64,000 nt of DNA from a marine actinobacterium MedAcidi-G3 (GCA_000817105.1 JUEP01000008.1:1-64000), one strand, 5' to 3'; shown: positions 53,607-62,991, counted from the first letter of the stretch. A program made the numbers and translations. The notes: generated from the letters alone by a model not told the origin.

Positions 53607-54281
53607 ATGGAACTGTATGACGCTATGCGCACCACATTCGCTGCACGAGATTTTACTGATGATGAAATGTCCGACGAGACCCTCTACCGGGTTCTCGATA
53701 ACGCGCGCTTCGCTCCCAGCGGTGGTAACCGACAAGGTGGACGGGTAATTGTTGTTAAGGACCCAGACACAAAGACCGCTCTTGGGCGGCTATGTCTTCC
53801 CCAGTTGAGGGTCTATGGGGAGCAACGCCGAGGAGGAGAAAATCCCTGGCAGAGTGTCCAACCGACCGATATTGATGTTGAAAAAGTTTGGAACGACGAG
53901 TCCATACCTGCGGTAATCCCGATGTTCGAAGATCTTTCTCAAACGCCTACGGTGCTCGTCATTGCCGTTGACCTGAGTGTTGTTGCATCAATGGATAAGG
54001 ATCTTGACCGGGTCGGCATTATCAGCGGCGGATCGATATATCCGATGGCTTGGAACATTTTGCTTGGCGCGCGTAACGAAGGATTTGGTGGCACCCTCAC
54101 CACGCTTCTTGCTGCTCAGGAATCAAAAGTACAAGAACTGCTTGGTCTTGAACCGGACGTGGCTGTTGCAGCATTGCTCACCATCGGTAAACCCAAAAAA
54201 CAACTAACCAAGTTGTCTCGCAAGAAAGTCGAAGAATTTACGACGGTTGATCGTGCAGACGGCCCAGCATTTACAGGTTGA
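53607..54281 (+). CDS. Nitroreductase-family flavoprotein (paralogue B)
   Basis: A 224-residue FMN-dependent nitroreductase starting at ATG 53607, the same length as its paralogue at 50376. TTFAARDFTDDEMSDETLYR, ARFAPSGGNRQGGRVIVV, SGGSIYPMAWNILLGARNEG and GFGGTLTTLLAAQESKVQEL are the FMN-binding landmarks. An in-frame start at 53505 would run into the preceding gene and adds residues with no family match. It sits 46 bases after the lipocalin-type gene and converges with the AidB-like dehydrogenase 14 bases away. The duplicates flank the CoA-transferase and lipocalin-type genes, pointing to one pathway with two related reductions. Confidence 0.92.
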   Translation: MELYDAMRTTFAARDFTDDEMSDETLYRVLDNARFAPSGGNRQGGRVIVVKDPDTKTALGRLCLPQLRVYGEQRRGGENPWQSVQPTDIDVEKVWNDESIPAVIPMFEDLSQTPTVLVIAVDLSVVASMDKDLDRVGIISGGSIYPMAWNILLGARNEGFGGTLTTLLAAQESKVQELLGLEPDVAVAALLTIGKPKKQLTKLSRKKVEEFTTVDRADGPAFTG

Positions 54282-54295
54282 TCTGTGGAGACTTG

Positions 54296-55921
54296 CTAAG
54301 CCGGAACAGCGCGCCTTGCAATCTCGTCTAAATCACAAGATGTTGGCAAAGTACCAAATAGTGATCCATGATCGCCGCCGACTCTTGACATCAGGTAGGC
54401 CTCACTGACTGAAGGCTGGCCATGCTGGACCATAAGGGTCGCAGCCCAAGCAATAGCGAGTTTCTCTACAAGCCGCCGTGCCTCTGCTTCGGGTAGTGGA
54501 CCTGTGAAATCTGCTCGTAACGCATCTAACAGTTGGTCGATACCTGCATCTTGGCCTCGGGATTGGTCTAGTTCATCTAAAAAAACCTCGACGCTTTCGG
54601 GGTTCCTTGACGCTGCCCTACCAATATCGAGAGCGATAACGTTTCCTGCGCCTTCCCATATGGCATTCAACGGTGCCTCGCGATAGAGACGCGGCATCAT
54701 CGAATCTTCCACATAACCGTTCCCACCAACGCATTCCAGTGCCTCCCGGACAACAGGGGTAGATTGCTTGGTCAACCAATACTTAGCAATAGGAGTTGCC
54801 AAGCGGGCAAAAGATTGTTCCCGCTCATCGGCTTCCATACGTTCATGCGCTCCCGAAAGGCGAGTAATCATGAGGGTTGCCGCCTCAACTTCAACTTCTA
54901 AATCAGCCAAGACATTTTGCATCAACGGTTTGTCGAGCAAAGTCGCTCCAAAAGCTTCTCGGTTAGCAACATGCCAGGCTGCTTGGCTAACAGCCTGGCG
55001 CATAAGAGAAACACCCCAGTTTGCTACATCAAGTCGGGTGGCATGAACCATTTCGATAATCGTCGGGATCCCTCGCCCCTCCTCGCCAACCATCCAGGCT
55101 GCTGTGTTATCGAATTCCAATTCCGCAGAAGCATTGGAACGATTGCCAAGTTTGTCTTTCAAACGCATGAGATGTAGCGAATTGCGTGTTCCATCAGGCA
55201 ACACCCGAGGAACGATGAAACAGGACATTCCTTTTGGTGCGTAAGCCAAAATTAGAAATGCGTCACACATGGGCGCTGAGGTGAACCATTTATGGCCCTC
55301 AATTCGGTACTCCCCGCCAGGACCTCCGGAGGATGCTGGTGTAGCGGTACTGGTGTTTGCCCTAACGTCGGAGCCACCTTGCTTTTCTGTCATGCCCATT
55401 CCCAAAAGAACACCGGACTTCTCACTCGGAGCTTTCAATTGTTTGTCATAACTCCTGCTTACCGTTAGCGGTTCCCAGATTTTTGCCAGTTCGGGTTGAT
55501 GTCGTAACGCCATTAACGCGCCAGAGGTCATCGAGGTCGGACAACCGTGACCCATTTCGATCTGAGTTATCAAACCCATAAGAGCGTTGCGTGTCACATA
55601 AGCACCATCGCCTGGAGATTTTTCATAACGCATGCAGTGGATCCCACTTTCGACCGCAAGATTCAGAAGTGAGTGATATGCCGGGTGATATTCGATCTCG
55701 TCAATTCTGTTACCCGAAGGGTCATGAGTATGAAGAATCGGAACATTTTTGTTGGCTAGGCGGCCCCACTCCCGGGTTTCTGTGCTGCCAACTTGATCAC
55801 CGAAACTTTCCAAAAGCTCCAGATCCCCGCCTTCGCGTCGAACTGCTTCAGGGAGTACTGGATCAGAAGTAAACAAGTTATAGGGACTCAGTGGGCCCGG
55901 TTGGTTATCCGATGAGATCAT
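54296..55921 (-). CDS. AidB-like acyl-CoA dehydrogenase
   Basis: A 541-residue flavoprotein of the AidB branch, exactly the length of E. coli AidB. The diagnostic GMGMTEKQGGSDVRANT, HKWFTSAPMCDAFLIL, RLKDKLGNRSNASAELEFDN and VGGNGYVEDSMMPRLYREAP are all present. AidB binds FAD and DNA during the alkylation response in E. coli. In actinobacteria, relatives are often catabolic acyl-CoA dehydrogenases, and I infer a metabolic role here from the neighbouring CoA-transferase and nitroreductases. It is divergent from the molybdenum hydroxylase operon at 56035. Confidence 0.93.
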   Translation of the reverse strand: MISSDNQPGPLSPYNLFTSDPVLPEAVRREGGDLELLESFGDQVGSTETREWGRLANKNVPILHTHDPSGNRIDEIEYHPAYHSLLNLAVESGIHCMRYEKSPGDGAYVTRNALMGLITQIEMGHGCPTSMTSGALMALRHQPELAKIWEPLTVSRSYDKQLKAPSEKSGVLLGMGMTEKQGGSDVRANTSTATPASSGGPGGEYRIEGHKWFTSAPMCDAFLILAYAPKGMSCFIVPRVLPDGTRNSLHLMRLKDKLGNRSNASAELEFDNTAAWMVGEEGRGIPTIIEMVHATRLDVANWGVSLMRQAVSQAAWHVANREAFGATLLDKPLMQNVLADLEVEVEAATLMITRLSGAHERMEADEREQSFARLATPIAKYWLTKQSTPVVREALECVGGNGYVEDSMMPRLYREAPLNAIWEGAGNVIALDIGRAASRNPESVEVFLDELDQSRGQDAGIDQLLDALRADFTGPLPEAEARRLVEKLAIAWAATLMVQHGQPSVSEAYLMSRVGGDHGSLFGTLPTSCDLDEIARRAVPA

Positions 55922-56034
55922 GGCCCTAAACTATGTGAAGATTGTTCAAGAAGACAGCGAAGCAATCACAGACTACTTTTCGATGTAATGCACGATGGCG
56001 GATATTGTTTGAGCCGCCTAATTAAGGGGATTGA

Positions 56035-56904
56035 GTGAAATACGTAGCACCATCTTCGGTTGAGGAAGCAACATCATTGTTGTCTACCTCACCGTCAGCG
56101 CAAGTGTTTGCGGGCGCAACAGACGTTGTTCCCCAACTACGGGCGGGCCGATCAGCGCCCGAAGTACTGGTTGACCTAAAAAAAATACAAGAACTCGTAT
56201 CAATAGTTAAAGATGACACCAAGTGGACGGTTGGGGCCGCGACGCCAACGGCTAATCTCACCGAGGACCAAGCATTTAGCGAAGAGTTCCAAGGCCTATC
56301 TGAAGCTGCTGGCTTAATCGGCTCAGACCAGATTCAAAATAGATCCAGCCTTGGCGGCAACCTGTGCAATGGATCACCCGCAGCTGACTCAGTTCCAGCG
56401 ATGGTCGTAAATGGTGTTCGCGCTGTTATCGCCGGCCCGAACGGAACTCGCGTGCTTGATGTAGCCGAAGTAGTCACGGGACCAGGACAGTTATCACTTG
56501 AAGACGATGAGTTCATCGTCGAATTTGAAATTGACAGGATGCCTGAACGTTCAGGAGATGCTTACTTAAGAATGATCCCTAGAACAGAAATGGATATAGC
56601 TGTCGTGGGAGCTGGAGCTCGAGTCACACTCGCAGAAGATGGAAGTATCGAAGAAGCAATTGTCGCTTTGGGAGCTGTTGCCCCGACAGTTGTCAGAGTT
56701 CCAGAAGCAGAAGCTGCTTTGGTGGGCAACACGCCTAATGAACAAACCCTCTCCGCTGTAGCGGGCGCAGCGAGTGAAGTTTGTAACCCCATCGATGACA
56801 AGCGGGGGACTATCGCATACCGAAAGCAAGTAGCGGGTGTACTAGCCAAACGAGCGGTACTAATAGCGGTTGAACGCGCTCAGCAGAGAAACGGAATGAA
56901 GTAA
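56035..56904 (+). CDS. FAD-binding (CoxM-type) subunit of a molybdenum hydroxylase
   Basis: A 289-residue medium subunit. It begins at GTG 56035 with AAGGGGA upstream. VFAGATDVVPQLRAGR gives the first FAD-binding motif, NRSSLGGNLCNGSPAADS the second, and DDKRGTIAYRKQVAGV closes the C-terminal domain. It would carry electrons from the FeS subunit to the acceptor. Its stop and the start of the CoxS gene overlap by one base (TAATG), so the three subunits are made in order medium, small, large. Confidence 0.93.
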   Translation: MKYVAPSSVEEATSLLSTSPSAQVFAGATDVVPQLRAGRSAPEVLVDLKKIQELVSIVKDDTKWTVGAATPTANLTEDQAFSEEFQGLSEAAGLIGSDQIQNRSSLGGNLCNGSPAADSVPAMVVNGVRAVIAGPNGTRVLDVAEVVTGPGQLSLEDDEFIVEFEIDRMPERSGDAYLRMIPRTEMDIAVVGAGARVTLAEDGSIEEAIVALGAVAPTVVRVPEAEAALVGNTPNEQTLSAVAGAASEVCNPIDDKRGTIAYRKQVAGVLAKRAVLIAVERAQQRNGMK

Positions 56905-57380
56905 TGGCACGAACTCATATCACAGCGGTTGTGAACGGAGATGAAACAGAGTTCCTGGCCGAAGATGGCACTTCCCTACTAAACGCCCTGAGAGACGAAG
57001 TTGGTCTGACGGGAGCAAAAGAAGGCTGCGGGACCGGAGACTGCGGGTCGTGCTCAGTCATGATTGATGACAAAGTCACTACCTCTTGTCTCGTGTTTGC
57101 TCCAGAAGCAAACGGGGCAACAATTTTAACGGTCGAAGGACTCGCTGATTCTGGGCAATTACATCCCCTCCAGCAGTGTTTCTTGGAGGGCGCCGCCCTG
57201 CAGTGTGGTATCTGTACACCAGGGTTCCTGATAGCAGCGAAAGCGTTGTTAGACAAAAATCCAGATCCAACTGAAACGGAAATTCGATATGCATTGGCAG
57301 GCAACCTTTGCCGGTGCACTGGATATGACAAAATTATTCGTGCTGTCCAAGAAGCAGCTCGAGAGATGAGGGGTCAGTAA
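56904..57380 (+). CDS. [2Fe-2S] (CoxS-type) subunit of a molybdenum hydroxylase
   Basis: A 158-residue small subunit with two iron-sulfur clusters. The plant-type cluster is bound by Cys42, Cys47, Cys50 and Cys62 (EGCGTGDCGSC), and the proximal cluster by Cys101, Cys104, Cys136 and Cys138 (CGICTPGF, CRCTGYDKI). All eight Cys are present. It overlaps both neighbours by one base (TAATG) and passes electrons from the large to the medium subunit. Confidence 0.95.
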   Translation: MARTHITAVVNGDETEFLAEDGTSLLNALRDEVGLTGAKEGCGTGDCGSCSVMIDDKVTTSCLVFAPEANGATILTVEGLADSGQLHPLQQCFLEGAALQCGICTPGFLIAAKALLDKNPDPTETEIRYALAGNLCRCTGYDKIIRAVQEAAREMRGQ

Positions 57381-59632
57381 TGGCGATAACCGAAGAGAAC
57401 CCTGGCTATAAATGGGTTGGCACCCGACCAATCCGCCCAGATGGCTTGGAAAAAGTTACTGGGAAAGCACAATTTGGTGCAGATCTGATGTTGCCGGGCA
57501 TGTTGTTTGGCAAAGTTGTTCGCTCACCTCACGCACACGCCCGAATAGTTTCGATCGATACGACGGCCGCGGAAGCGATGGTCGGGGTAAAAGCAGTAAT
57601 CACAGGTAGCGACTTCCCTGATCTCGCTGCTAACGGAGCGCACGCTAGCGACATTGATGTAGCCAGCAATGCCATTGCTCGAGAGAAAGTCTTATATGAA
57701 GGCCACGTTGTGGCTGCCGTAGCGGCTACGACTCGCGACCAAGCCGAAGCTGCTGCCAAAGCAGTGGAAGTGACCTACGAAGTTCTGCCCCACGTTCTGA
57801 CGGTAGACGAGGCCATGGCAGACGGTGCTCCTTTGCTTCATGAGGGAATGATTACCAAAGGAGTTGACCCGGCACCAGAAAATCCATCAAATGTTGCTAG
57901 CAAGATTCTCCACGAGCGCGGCGACTTGGATCAAGGTTTCGGCGAAGCCCATGTCGTGGTCGAACGAGAATTCACGACCAAACCGGTTCACCAAGGGTAC
58001 ATAGAGCCCCACGCAGCTGTTGCTGACGCTAATACCGATGGGAGAGCGCACATATGGTGCTCATCTCAAGGCCACTTCCAAATGAGGGCATATTCGGCGA
58101 CTGTGCTTGGTGTGTCTCCTGGAAATTTGAAGGTCACAGCCGCTGAAATCGGGGGCGGGTTTGGCGGTAAGACAGTTATTTATCTTGAACCTCTCGCTGT
58201 CAGGCTCTCCCAAAGAGCTGGTCGACCGGTCAAGTTAGTAATGGATCGCGATGAAGTTTTCCGGGCAACGGGACCGACATCAGGTACCCGTATACGAGTG
58301 AAAATGGGGGTTTCTGAGGACGGGAAAATAACTGCGGCTGAAGTATGGATGGCATATGAGGCTGGCGCCTTTTCAGGCTCGCCGGTAGGTGCGGCAGGTA
58401 TGACAGCTATTGCTTGTTACGACATCCCCAATTTCGTCGTTGAGGGGTATGACGTTGTTTGTAATAAGCCAAGAGTTGCCGCATATAGAGCCCCCGGTGC
58501 CCCTATGGCAGCATTTGCTGTGGAATCCGTCCTCGATGAACTTGCGAGAGACATAGGGATGGATCCGATTGATATTCGTCTCGCCAACGCCGCCGTTGAA
58601 GGAACCCAGGCTTCTTATGGTCCTAAGTTTCCTCGTATTGGTTTTGTTGAGACATTAGAAGCAATCAAAGATCACCCAAACTACACAGCAGACCTCGGAC
58701 CTAACCAAGGGCGAGGCGTTTCTGCAGGTTTCTGGTTCAACGCAGGCATGATGTCTAGTGCGACAGTTCATATAAATGAAAATGGATCTGCGACGGTTGT
58801 AACGGGCTCACCTGATATCGGCGGAAGCCGTCAATCAATGGCCCTGATGGCTGCTGAAGAGCTAGGTATTCCCTACGAATCGATCAAAGCTGTAGTCGCT
58901 GATACCGAAACAGTTGGCTTCAACGACGTTACTGGCGGTAGCCGGGTGACGTTAGCTACTGGAGCAGCCGTTGTTGATGCTTGTCGGATAATCGTGGAAG
59001 ATCTTCGGGCTCGAGCGGCTAAAACATGGGATGTAGAAGTTGACCAAGTGGAGTGGGTAGAGGGTCAAGCCCAACATGTTGAAGGAACTCAACCTCCGTT
59101 ATCTCTGAATGATCTGGCAGCTAAGTCCGGTCGAACAGGCGGGCCGATATCAGCTAACGCGTCACTAAATTCACGTGGCGTCGGCGCTGGCTTTTCGACT
59201 CAACTTTGCGATGTAGAGGTTGACCCGGAAACTGGAGTGACTAGAGTCGTGCGCTATTTGACAGCTCAAGATGCTGGTCGAGCGATTAGCCCTGACTATG
59301 TGGAAGGTCAAATGCAAGGGGGAGTCGTCCAAGGAATCGGGTGGGCTTTGAATGAGGAATACATACATAATCCAGATGGCGTAATGGAAAACCCGAGTTT
59401 CCTCGACTACCGAATACCCGTAGCTTCGGATCTTCCCATGATTGATTGCGCTATTGTCGAAGTTCCAAATCCCGCTCACCCCTATGGCGTCAGAGGCGTC
59501 GGAGAGGTTGGAATTGTCCCTCCTATGGCAGCAGTAGGTAATGCGATCCGTGACGCAATCGATGTGCGGATGACTGATCTGCCAATGTCACCAGTCAGAA
59601 TTCTTGAAGCGCTCAATGAGCAGAGCGACTAA
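57380..59632 (+). CDS. Molybdopterin-binding (CoxL-type) catalytic subunit of a molybdenum hydroxylase
   Basis: A 750-residue large subunit. RPIRPDGLEKVTGKAQFGAD opens domain 1; GGGFGGKTVIYLEP, AAYRAPGAPMAAFAVE, PDIGGSRQSMALMAAEELG and VTGGSRVTLATG are Mo-cofactor loops; the active-site Glu is in VRGVGEVGIVPP. The AYRAPG loop differs both from AYRCSFR of true CO dehydrogenases and from AFRGFG of xanthine dehydrogenases. The enzyme is thus a hydroxylase of another heterocycle or aldehyde. A MoaD-like gene follows ten bases later, so the complex comes with a gene for sulfur-carrier protein in Mo-cofactor synthesis. Confidence 0.94.
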   Translation: MAITEENPGYKWVGTRPIRPDGLEKVTGKAQFGADLMLPGMLFGKVVRSPHAHARIVSIDTTAAEAMVGVKAVITGSDFPDLAANGAHASDIDVASNAIAREKVLYEGHVVAAVAATTRDQAEAAAKAVEVTYEVLPHVLTVDEAMADGAPLLHEGMITKGVDPAPENPSNVASKILHERGDLDQGFGEAHVVVEREFTTKPVHQGYIEPHAAVADANTDGRAHIWCSSQGHFQMRAYSATVLGVSPGNLKVTAAEIGGGFGGKTVIYLEPLAVRLSQRAGRPVKLVMDRDEVFRATGPTSGTRIRVKMGVSEDGKITAAEVWMAYEAGAFSGSPVGAAGMTAIACYDIPNFVVEGYDVVCNKPRVAAYRAPGAPMAAFAVESVLDELARDIGMDPIDIRLANAAVEGTQASYGPKFPRIGFVETLEAIKDHPNYTADLGPNQGRGVSAGFWFNAGMMSSATVHINENGSATVVTGSPDIGGSRQSMALMAAEELGIPYESIKAVVADTETVGFNDVTGGSRVTLATGAAVVDACRIIVEDLRARAAKTWDVEVDQVEWVEGQAQHVEGTQPPLSLNDLAAKSGRTGGPISANASLNSRGVGAGFSTQLCDVEVDPETGVTRVVRYLTAQDAGRAISPDYVEGQMQGGVVQGIGWALNEEYIHNPDGVMENPSFLDYRIPVASDLPMIDCAIVEVPNPAHPYGVRGVGEVGIVPPMAAVGNAIRDAIDVRMTDLPMSPVRILEALNEQSD

Positions 59633-59641
59633 ATAAAACTG

Positions 59642-59887
59642 ATGGCACAAGTTCACTTTTCGGCGGGCCTTCGTGATCTAACCGGAGGGTTAGCTCAAGT
59701 GGAAGTCGAAGCTACGACAGTTCGACGGTTGGTAGCTGCGCTTGAGGAGATGTTCCCGGGTCTCGGCGACCGCCTTTCAGAGGCGTCGTCAGTGGCAATC
59801 AACGGTGAAATTTTCACTGATGCTGAATTTGAACCGGTGGACAGTGATTCGGAAGTTCACTTTTTGGATATTTTCCAAGGCGGCTAA
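59642..59887 (+). CDS. MoaD/ThiS-like sulfur-carrier protein
   Basis: An 81-residue ubiquitin-fold protein ending in FQGG, the C-terminal Gly-Gly that is thiocarboxylated. VHFSAGLRDLTGG at the start and VHFLDIFQGG at the end match the MoaD/ThiS fold. MoaD is the small subunit of molybdopterin synthase. Its location directly after the large subunit of a molybdenum hydroxylase supports a Mo-cofactor role over thiamine. It may be a dedicated copy for the enzyme encoded beside it; MoaE is not in view. Confidence 0.88.
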   Translation: MAQVHFSAGLRDLTGGLAQVEVEATTVRRLVAALEEMFPGLGDRLSEASSVAINGEIFTDAEFEPVDSDSEVHFLDIFQGG

Positions 59888-59924
59888 CAACAATTTACCG
59901 TTAGAAAAATATGGGGCTATTTAA

Positions 59925-61112
59925 TTAGCTTGTTTGTGGTTCTTCTAGCCGATCAGGGATAAAGCAGAGGAGCCAAGCGATTATGGAAGTGCAAATAACC
60001 ATTCCGATAGCTAATTCGTAACTGAAACTATCAATGACAAAGCCAAGGACGGCGGGGCCTGCTAGCGCGCCGAATCCGAGAGCCGTGTACAAAATCCCAA
60101 TGGTTCCCCCGAGATCAGCGACCCCGAACCAGGTTGCGAGAACGTTTGGCGCGGCCGTAAACCACACGGCCCAACTAACTCCGTGTAATACAGCGCTAAG
60201 TAAAAATAGGATGTAAGAGTCACCCGATAACAGCCACATCATCAGGCAGCAGACCAGAAGAATCTGGCCAAATCGGTACTGATGTATGGGAACAAAACGG
60301 TCGTTGAGAGCGCTGATTACGAGTCGGGCAATAACTGAGGACGCTCCAATTATGCCTACGAGACTGGCGGCGGCAGTCCCGCGGATCCCTTCACTTATCG
60401 CATGATCGTTGTAAAAAGCTAAAGGCGCATAAAAGCCTGGTCCGCCGACCACGAGTGCCCCATAGAGAACGACAAATTTCTTCGACCTAAGAATTGTTCG
60501 GGATCCGAGACTGGTTGTTTGCATCGCTTTAGGCGAATCGACAGCAGCGAACGTGCAAGCAGTAAGAAGAACTCCACTGACGGCTGCATAAACACCCAGT
60601 GTTGTTCGCCAACCATATTCGTCTATCAAGATTCGAGAAACAATTGGGCCGATAAAGGTGCCCATGCCGACACCCGCTAAAACCAGACTGATAGCTGAAG
60701 CTTGCCGGTGTTTAAACCAGCGACCGACAGTGCCGATCATTGACGGGTAACAGCATCCGACTGCACTGCCCACAAGCGGCGCATAGACGAAATAGAGATG
60801 CCATATTTGTGAAGCTTGACTGCTGATGATCAGGCCGACGGTCATCAATATGCTTCCCACCGCCACCACAGGTCGCACACCGATGGTGTCGCTTATTTTT
60901 CCACCGATAGCGCCCGCTAAATAGTAGAAGCAAACCGCTGTCGAAAAAATTGCCGCAACTGGGCCTGTCGACGTATCGAAAGTTTCCGCAATGGGCGTCA
61001 AGAAGATACCGAACGAAAAAAGCACCCCGAAGTTCACAAAATTAGCTATGAACGCGGCAGACGTGACCATCCGCCTACTGCGACGGTCGACTTTTGAATT
61101 CGTTTTGATCAC
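59925..61112 (-). CDS. MFS transporter (monocarboxylate/oxalate-formate type)
   Basis: A 395-residue transporter with about twelve membrane spans. The basic loop GRWFKHRQASAISLVLAGVG between spans 4 and 5 and the TAFVGPIV-like turn match the MCT/OxlT-type MFS branch. GWRTTLGVYAAVSGVL lies in the first half, and GVADLGGTIGILYTALGFGAL in the second, where ALGFGALAGPAVLG is a common motif. Such carriers import or exchange monocarboxylates or other organic anions in the inner membrane. It shares the strand with the SDR gene upstream (63-base gap) and may supply its substrate. Confidence 0.9.
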   Translation of the reverse strand: MIKTNSKVDRRSRRMVTSAAFIANFVNFGVLFSFGIFLTPIAETFDTSTGPVAAIFSTAVCFYYLAGAIGGKISDTIGVRPVVAVGSILMTVGLIISSQASQIWHLYFVYAPLVGSAVGCCYPSMIGTVGRWFKHRQASAISLVLAGVGMGTFIGPIVSRILIDEYGWRTTLGVYAAVSGVLLTACTFAAVDSPKAMQTTSLGSRTILRSKKFVVLYGALVVGGPGFYAPLAFYNDHAISEGIRGTAAASLVGIIGASSVIARLVISALNDRFVPIHQYRFGQILLVCCLMMWLLSGDSYILFLLSAVLHGVSWAVWFTAAPNVLATWFGVADLGGTIGILYTALGFGALAGPAVLGFVIDSFSYELAIGMVICTSIIAWLLCFIPDRLEEPQTS

Positions 61113-61175
61113 CTATTCCTACCGCAAACACGTGGCTTAGATCACAGTTCTGAGCTGGTTCAGAAAAGTGATCAG

Positions 61176-61931
61176 TTAGCTCATTGTTAAACCGCCTGAT
61201 ACCGACAAGGTTTGACCGGTTACGAAAGCAGCCTCGTCGGAGTTGAAATACACCACCGCCGACGCCACCTCTGTCGGAGTTCCCACTCGCTTCATCGGAA
61301 CGGCTCTAGCCATAGCTCCAATAATTTTGTCGCCGTCATCGCTAGCTGCCACGATTCCATCAAGTAGCGGGGTATCAGTAGGGCCGGGGCACACAACATT
61401 TGCCGTTACACCACTTCTGGCTGCTTCTCTGGCAATCGTCTTCGTAAACGCGATAATTCCGCCTTTGGCGCCTGAATAGACCGCTTCAAATGATGAACCA
61501 ACTCGTCCTGCGTCAGAAGCAATATTAATTATTCGACCCCACCCAGCTTCAAGCATGGATGGGAGACACGCGTGAACAGTCCGCAAAACGCCCTTGTAGT
61601 TTATTTCAATTACGCGATCCCAGAAGTTCTCGTCGGTTGCGAGAAAGGGCATTAGTTCATCCCAGCCAGCACAGTTCACTAAAATTTCAACTGGACCAAG
61701 TTCATCTACTACCTCGAAGATGCCAGCCTGAACTGCATCAGTATCTGCTACGTCCATGGCCACAGCCACCGCACGACCACCTGACTGAGAAATCATCGAA
61801 GTGGTGTCCAGAGCGCCTTCCAAGTTGAGATCCGCAACTGCTACTTGGCGCCCAGTAGCTGCCAAACCGATGCAAATTTCTCTGCCAATTCCGCTACCGC
61901 CTCCGGTAACAAGTGCCACACGTCCGTTCAT
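61176..61931 (-). CDS. Short-chain dehydrogenase/reductase (SDR)
   Basis: A 251-residue classical SDR from ATG 61931, which has GAGGAG about seven bases upstream; a longer frame to 61955 lacks this. The cofactor motif is TGGGSGIGREI, VNCAGW is the NAG-like motif, and the catalytic Ser-Tyr-Lys lies in NIASDAGRVGSSFEAVYSGAKGG (only key residues given: Ser, YSGAK). VCPGPTDTPLLDG and the C-terminal VTGQTLSVSGGLTMS fit FabG-type oxidoreductases. It reduces or oxidises an alcohol/ketone with NAD(P). It starts two bases before the stop of the LLM gene upstream. Confidence 0.92.
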   Translation of the reverse strand: MNGRVALVTGGGSGIGREICIGLAATGRQVAVADLNLEGALDTTSMISQSGGRAVAVAMDVADTDAVQAGIFEVVDELGPVEILVNCAGWDELMPFLATDENFWDRVIEINYKGVLRTVHACLPSMLEAGWGRIINIASDAGRVGSSFEAVYSGAKGGIIAFTKTIAREAARSGVTANVVCPGPTDTPLLDGIVAASDDGDKIIGAMARAVPMKRVGTPTEVASAVVYFNSDEAAFVTGQTLSVSGGLTMS

Positions 61932-61932
61932 T

Positions 61933-62961
61933 TCAACTCCTCGTCGCTCGGGCAACCTCGCCCCATTTGTCTGCTGAATCAGGGTCTTTGCGCATGTGCT
62001 CCTCTGTCAGGTACATCACCACTCGGGAAGCGGTGCCCTCATAGCGTTCCTTTAAACGATCCGCCATTCCATCCCATGTCGATACCAAGGCGAAGTGATC
62101 AAGCATTTCATCAGAAATTGTGTCGGCCATTCCTTGTAAATCGCCGGCTTTCATTTTGTCGCCCAGAGCTTTCGTGACTCCTTCAAACCCCAAGTCCTCA
62201 AACTGAAATGCGTAGTTAGGTGTAGTCCCATAAAAAGCAATCTGAGTCTTTGCTCGATGTACCCAAGGTGCCCGCTCTTCGGCAGTATCACCAGCTACCG
62301 CAAATACTGGAACAATTAAGTCAATATCGGAAGCGTTACGGCCAGCACTCTCAGCGCCTTGGGCGACTTCTGGAAGTAATCGATTTTCTATGTAATGCAT
62401 GGAATGCATCGGATGTACGTGAACTCCGTCTGCGACTTGCCCCGCAACGTTGTTCATCAGGGGACCAACTGAAGAAATATCGACTTTGATATTGCCGAAG
62501 TCGTGACTTCGAGGTTTCCAGGTATCTGGCAAAAGCGACAGATTATAAAATTCACCCTCGTGGCTTAGTCTTTCTTCACCGCGAAACGCTCGCAAACACG
62601 CCTTGACAGCCATCACATAGTCGTGCAAGCGACGAGCGGGTCGGTCAAAATCTGCAGAGTAACGCCGAACGACATGACCCTTAACTTGGCTACCCAAACC
62701 TAAACGAAACTTGCCACTAGTTTCGCCAGCTAATTCCCACGCAACTTGCGCTGAAACCATGGGGCTTCTAGGGAAAGCAACTGCAATACCAGTCGTAAAC
62801 GTCAACGACGGTGCGGCCATAGCGGCCGCAGCAATTTGCATCCATGGCACTTGGCCCGTCTCGGTGTACAGCATTCCCGAAAATCCCTGATCTTCGACAC
62901 GCCGAGCTAGATCACCCGCACTAGCCCAAGTCGATGAACCTGTCATCAAATCGAATTCCAC
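61933..62961 (-). CDS. LLM-class flavin/F420-dependent oxidoreductase
   Basis: A 342-residue luciferase-like protein, related to that at 43452 (ISNG/SGKFRLGLGSQVKGHVV pattern, GIAVAFPRSPMVSAQVAWEL, TTPNYAFQFEDLGFEG versus PSYRSYFDAHGFGE). It starts at GTG 62961, with GAGG about ten bases upstream. The subgroup is thought to use F420; the substrate is unknown. It is the first gene of a run with the SDR and MFS genes and is divergent from the acyl-CoA synthetase. Confidence 0.9.
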   Translation of the reverse strand: MEFDLMTGSSTWASAGDLARRVEDQGFSGMLYTETGQVPWMQIAAAAMAAPSLTFTTGIAVAFPRSPMVSAQVAWELAGETSGKFRLGLGSQVKGHVVRRYSADFDRPARRLHDYVMAVKACLRAFRGEERLSHEGEFYNLSLLPDTWKPRSHDFGNIKVDISSVGPLMNNVAGQVADGVHVHPMHSMHYIENRLLPEVAQGAESAGRNASDIDLIVPVFAVAGDTAEERAPWVHRAKTQIAFYGTTPNYAFQFEDLGFEGVTKALGDKMKAGDLQGMADTISDEMLDHFALVSTWDGMADRLKERYEGTASRVVMYLTEEHMRKDPDSADKWGEVARATRS

Positions 62962-62991
62962 GTCGTTACCTCTTTCCTGACCCCTATTTCA

